From positions 1-32,671 of the forward strand of contig CABZPB010000011.1 of assembly GCA_902527485.1 (NCBI GenBank): a DNA stretch of 32,671 nucleotides, in the 5' to 3' direction. Numbering within the stretch: the stretch's first letter is position 1; the number at the start of each line of letters is the position of its first letter. This document shows, in pieces, positions 28,836 to 32,671 of this stretch. This DNA is from an uncultured Pelagibacteraceae bacterium. GTDB lineage: Bacteria > Pseudomonadota > Alphaproteobacteria > Pelagibacterales > Pelagibacteraceae. Position numbers and translations under genes: made by a program. Below the pieces are notes generated by a model, which was not told the DNA's origin, searched no databases, and saw only the letters and a list, made by a program, of their open reading frames with translations.

Positions 28836-29541
28836 AATAGTACAAATTAATTTATCTTTAAATCTTAGCATACTTCTGTGTTTGGATTGAATTTCTTCTA
28901 TTCCTTGAATAATTTGTTTTTCTTTTAAGGGTATCAAAACTGAGATATACCTTCTTTTAATCATCTCTATATAATTTTTTTTTTTAATCTTTACTTTATA
29001 GATAAATTTTTTTTTAATTACGTGGGGATATAATTTTTTGATTATTTTTTGTATCTTCATATCTCGTATAAGAGATTTATTAAGTTTTTGCCTCATCTTT
29101 TTGAATGTTGGGATTTCATTTTTATTCGTATCTAAGGTAAAAATTAGAATTTTACCATTTTGGTTTAACTTTTTTTTTAATAGATTTAATATCTTTTTTA
29201 TTTCATTAAACTTCATTAAGTGAATTGTTTGCTTGATTATTATAAAATCAAATTTTTGATTATTTTTTTTTGAAAAATTTATTGCATTAATCCTTTCAAA
29301 ATTAATTCTTTTATCTCTGTCTTTGTGATCAATGATATCAATTCCTAAAGGTTTTTTATTGAATTTTAATTTTGAGCTTAGAGAGCCTATAATATTACCC
29401 CTTCCACATCCTATATCTAAGAATTTAGAGTTTGAACTAATACTGATATTTTTTGATTAAAAATTTATTGAATGCATTAATATAACTTTTTGAAGATAGC
29501 CAAGTTTGATTATCCCAATTTTTAATGACAGTTGATGCCAT
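28830..29541 (-). CDS. Class I SAM-dependent methyltransferase, frameshifted as sequenced
   Basis: N-terminal MASTVIKNWDNQTWLSSKSYINAFNKFLIK joins SAM-binding 'ISISSNSKFLDIGCGRGNIIGSL' only after removing one base from the A6 run (T6 on + strand, 29449-29454); continues into the 128-aa track ORF. Confidence 0.75.
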
Positions 29542-29961
29542 ATTTCTTTAATTTCCAATAATTATAAGGCCATGGTGTTAAAAAACCTACAATAAGCATT
29601 AAAGGTACGACCCACCATGTTAATATTGCTCCACCAGTTAAAAAATAATCTGTTAAGTTCATTGTGGTTTCCATACTTATCATTGAAATAAAACTCATAC
29701 CTAAAGCGGTTTTTATTGCATTTTTGAATTTAAAATTTTGACGCAATAAAATAATAGTTTCGAGTATTATGCTAGTTATCAAGCCATTTAAAATAGCTAA
29801 TAACATTATGGCCAAAACAGGAAAAGTTATTTTTGTTATTTGAAAAAAAATAAAATAGTTCCAAAATCTCCTATTGAACAACCAAGTAAACACCATGCAG
29901 TATTTTTTGCACTTTGTCTCCAGGAATTTTTACATGACCATTCAAATCTGGTGGTTTGCAT
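29522..29961 (-). CDS. DUF4396-like membrane protein, frameshifted as sequenced
   Basis: MQTTRFEWSCKNSWRQSAKNTAWCLLGCSIGDFGTILFF then shift in a T8 run (A8 on + strand, 29843-29850) into QITKITFPVLAIMLLAILNGLITS...SMETTMNLTDYFLTGGA...PYNYWKLKKYGINCH. Confidence 0.75.
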
Positions 29962-29983
29962 GATATTATGATAATATTTAATA

Positions 29984-30666
29984 ATGATTTTTAAACAAGT
30001 TTTTTTGACCAAAAATCCAGTACTTACACATACATAATTGCCTCAGCAAAAGGAAGAGAGGCATTAATTATAGATCCCGTTTTAGAGAACGTTGAAGATT
30101 ATATTAAAATACTTAATCAATTAAATTTAAAATTAGTTAAAGTAATAGATACTCACATTCATGCTGATCACGTTACAGGTGCAGGTAAATTAAGAGATAA
30201 AACAAAGTGTGTTACTATAATGGGAGAACATACTCCAACAGATGCTGTTGAAGTAAAAGTGAAAGATGATGAAATAATTGAACTTGATAGTGTCAAAATC
30301 AGAGCGCTCTATACACCTGGGCATACATCTGATAGTTTTTGTTTTTTGATGAAAAATTATTTATTTTCTGGTGATACTTTACTAATTAATGGTACTGGTA
30401 GAACTGATTTTCAAAATGGAAGTTCTAAAGATGCTTATAATTCAATTTTTAATAGACTATTGAAATTGCCTGATGAAACACTTTTGTATCCAGCCCATGA
30501 TTATAAAGGCGAAACAGTTAGTACAATCGGGAAAGAAAAAAGATCTAATCCAAGATTACAGGTTAGAAATGTAGATGAGTATATTGATATTATGAACAAT
30601 CTTAATTTAAGAAAACCAGAAAAAATTGATTTCAATGTTGAATGTAATCTTAAATTAGGATCTTAA
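29984..30666 (+). CDS. Metallo-beta-lactamase fold protein, ETHE1/persulfide dioxygenase-like, frameshifted as sequenced
   Basis: MIFKQV joins FFDQKSSTYTYIIASAKGREALIIDPVLENVEDYIKILNQLNLKLVKVIDTHIHADHVTGAGKL only with one extra T in the T7 run at 30000-30006; THIHADH, YTPGHTSDS and FSGDTLLINGTGRTDF motifs follow. Confidence 0.85.
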
Positions 30667-31058
30667 ATCTTAATCGAGGATTTTATAGCTTCGTAAATTA
30701 AATCTTCAGTTGTTTCACCAACACTTCTATATATCTCCTCATTATTTTTGAAAATTAAAAGTGTAGTTTGATATTGTACATTTAATAAATTTGAAATTTC
30801 TTTATTCGTTACGTCAAAAGAGAAATATTCAATATTATCAAATTTGATATCCGATAATTCACCCTTTTCTTTTGCGGTTTTTAAAATTTTCATTTGACCC
30901 GCGCAAGAGGAACAGTATTTAATCCAAGAACTCACCACAACAAATTTACCTTCGGATTGTGCTTTGTTAAACAGGTCTTTACTGAAAGTTGTTTTTTTAT
31001 CCATCGCAATAGCATTAAAAGAAATGATGCAAAAAAACAAAATTAATAACTTTTTCAT
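30663..31058 (-). CDS. Exported thioredoxin-like protein
   Basis: Signal peptide MKKLLILFFCIISFNAIA; 'FVVVSSWIKYCSSCAGQM' CxxC motif; 'LLNVQYQTTLLIFKNNEEIYRSVG'. Confidence 0.8.
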   Translation of the reverse strand: MKKLLILFFCIISFNAIAMDKKTTFSKDLFNKAQSEGKFVVVSSWIKYCSSCAGQMKILKTAKEKGELSDIKFDNIEYFSFDVTNKEISNLLNVQYQTTLLIFKNNEEIYRSVGETTEDLIYEAIKSSIKI

Positions 31059-31065
31059 AAAAAAT

Positions 31066-31380
31066 TTATATAACAAAAATTAAAAGCCAGTAAGAGACTA
31101 ATCCAGAAAATATTGTCGCAATTATACTTCTTGTAAATATCCCTATAACTGTTGCAATTATTGCTGCGATTATTTTTGGGTTATTATCTATTTGAAATAA
31201 ACCTAGGTCATTTATTAAAATTGCAGGAAAAATAATAGCTGGAAATATCGCTGAAGGTACAAATGACAACACTTCTCTCATCCTGTCACTAAACATCTCC
31301 TTTTTGACTAGAGCAATCATCGTAAATCTCGTTAGATAAGTAATTATTCCACAATATATTATCAAAGCCCAATTACTCAT
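31066..31380 (-). CDS. azlD: AzlD-type branched-chain amino acid export subunit
   Basis: 104-aa, 4 TM, 'YLTRFTMIAL...VLSFVPSAIFPAIIFPAIL', next to AzlC. Confidence 0.88.
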   Translation of the reverse strand: MSNWALIIYCGIITYLTRFTMIALVKKEMFSDRMREVLSFVPSAIFPAIIFPAILINDLGLFQIDNNPKIIAAIIATVIGIFTRSIIATIFSGLVSYWLLIFVI

Positions 31381-32069
31381 TTTGCATTAACTTTTCTTGT
31401 TAGTATCATTGCCGTAAACAATCCAGTCAAAGCAGCGACTATTATATAAGCTTTAAAAGGAATAAAATTGTAGCCAAACGTAGCCACTAATCCTGAGACA
31501 ACTATTACAATTACATTTGTGAATTTTCTAAAATCATTTACTAGTAATGCTAGAAAAGTTAATGGAACCGCAAAACTCAATCCAAGTTTTTCTGGAATAG
31601 CTGATCCTAGTATGATTCCCAATAATGTAGTTGATTGCCAAATAATCCAGCATGTGGCACCACCTCCAACTAGGTGAAAATATTTATTTCTCTCTTTGGT
31701 TTTTTTAAAATATTGATTTGATATTGCAAATGCTTGATCTATTAAGAAATAAGAAATTACGATTTTCCAAATTAATTTTAAGTCTGATAAATGTTCTGAT
31801 ACAACTGCGCCATAAAGCAAATGTCTTGAGTTTACTGCACCAACTGAACTTATAATAACTAAAGAAGATGCTCCCCCCGAAAATAGTTGTAAAAGAACAA
31901 TTTGCGAGGCACCACCAAATACTATTAAAGACATTCCGATTGTTTGCACTGGAGTAAATCCAACATCAATCGCCAAAACACCAAATATTAACCCAAATGG
32001 TATCACTGGTATCATCAATGGACTTACATCAATAATTCCTTTTAAAAAAATTTTAAACTTGCTGTGCAT
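31377..32069 (-). CDS. azlC: AzlC-type branched-chain amino acid permease
   Basis: 'GIIDVSPLMIPVIPFGLIFGVLA', 'FGGASQIVLLQLFSGGAS', 'NSRHLLYGAVVSEHL'. Confidence 0.92.
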   Translation of the reverse strand: MHSKFKIFLKGIIDVSPLMIPVIPFGLIFGVLAIDVGFTPVQTIGMSLIVFGGASQIVLLQLFSGGASSLVIISSVGAVNSRHLLYGAVVSEHLSDLKLIWKIVISYFLIDQAFAISNQYFKKTKERNKYFHLVGGGATCWIIWQSTTLLGIILGSAIPEKLGLSFAVPLTFLALLVNDFRKFTNVIVIVVSGLVATFGYNFIPFKAYIIVAALTGLFTAMILTRKVNAK

Positions 32070-32084
32070 TTTTAAAAGCTTTTA

Positions 32085-32671
32085 TTAGAAGCAAACTATA
32101 TGATCAATATGAATTGGTCTTTTAATACCAAATTTTTCATCTATTTCGTGTTGATGAATGTGGTGAGAATGAACAAAAACAGGAATAAGCGTTTCACTTG
32201 GTGTTTTAAGAGTATAAATAAAATTAGTACCCCTAAATTTCCTATCAACTACTTCAAATTTTAAGTTACTTTTATCGTCATGATGCAGATCTTCTGGTTG
32301 CACTAAAAGCTTTACTTTAGATCCTATTGGAAAAGGTTTAGTAAAATTTCCTGTAATTGTTCCAAGGTCTTTATTCTCTAAACTTTTAGGACTTGTTACT
32401 TCTGCCGGGATAAGAGTTCCTCTATTTAAAAAGTTAACTACTTCAATCGAGTTTGGTAAGTGATAAACATCATAAGGATCATCAAATTGTTTTAGCTTTT
32501 GATTTAAGATTATTCCACATTTTGATCCTAGATAAAAAGCCTCATATGAGTCATGTGTTACTATTATTGTTGTGATTTTAGAATTTTTTAATATCTTTTT
32601 TAATTTCTCCTGAATTTCTTCCTTAAAGCTTTGGTCAACGTTTGATAGTGGTTCATCTAACAACAATAAAT
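32085..32671 (-). CDS. ABC transporter ATP-binding protein, ferric-ion (FbpC/SfuC)-like, N-terminus cut by window edge
   Basis: Walker B/D-loop 'LLLDEPLSNVDQSFKEEIQ', H-loop 'TIIVTHDSYEAFYLG', C-terminal TOBE-like region 'KLLVQPEDL'. Confidence 0.85.
   Translation of the reverse strand, partial: LLLLDEPLSNVDQSFKEEIQEKLKKILKNSKITTIIVTHDSYEAFYLGSKCGIILNQKLKQFDDPYDVYHLPNSIEVVNFLNRGTLIPAEVTSPKSLENKDLGTITGNFTKPFPIGSKVKLLVQPEDLHHDDKSNLKFEVVDRKFRGTNFIYTLKTPSETLIPVFVHSHHIHQHEIDEKFGIKRPIHIDHIVCF

Noticed and set aside
1-32671. CRISPR array, tRNA/rRNA, transposase, prophage or toxin-antitoxin system
   Set aside because: No regularly spaced repeats, no recognisable RNA gene signature, and no transposase/integrase motifs seen in the translated ORFs.

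Overview
The window is AT-rich, densely packed and small-gened, with overlapping or abutting genes. It looks like a SAR11/Pelagibacterales-type alphaproteobacterial chromosome segment; this is inferred from composition, gene style and the TPP-riboswitch/ThiV-like locus, not from a database search. Content is mostly housekeeping: a pabB-pabA-pabC-like folate/aminobenzoate cluster, MFS and MetC-like genes, mnmA, cysQ-like, recX-like, a thioredoxin-fold/peroxiredoxin/rhodanese stretch, amtB, HU, rseP, a tesA<>ybbA-ybbP divergon, a ScfR/RamB-like regulator divergent from isocitrate lyase (aceA), an ABC-2 exporter, a sodium:solute symporter behind a TPP riboswitch, a cytochrome c'<>b561 divergon, azlCD, and the end of a ferric-type ABC ATPase gene. 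Hand translation adds several small ORFs missing from the supplied track: a 27-aa arginine/lysine-rich microprotein, a DUF3553 protein, three small membrane proteins, and a 53-aa protein in the aceA promoter region. The items most worth checking are (1) a structured intergenic locus at about 27.55-27.85 kb, with a strong, apparently sequestered Shine-Dalgarno, a short ORF with an in-frame TAG, and several hairpins; (2) three consecutive genes at 28.8-30.7 kb, each broken by a single-base homopolymer indel; (3) the basic microprotein at 5277; (4) the repeated TTTGTAAA operator-like array and 53-aa ORF between the ScfR-like regulator and aceA. No CRISPR array, rRNA, tRNA or transposon was seen.
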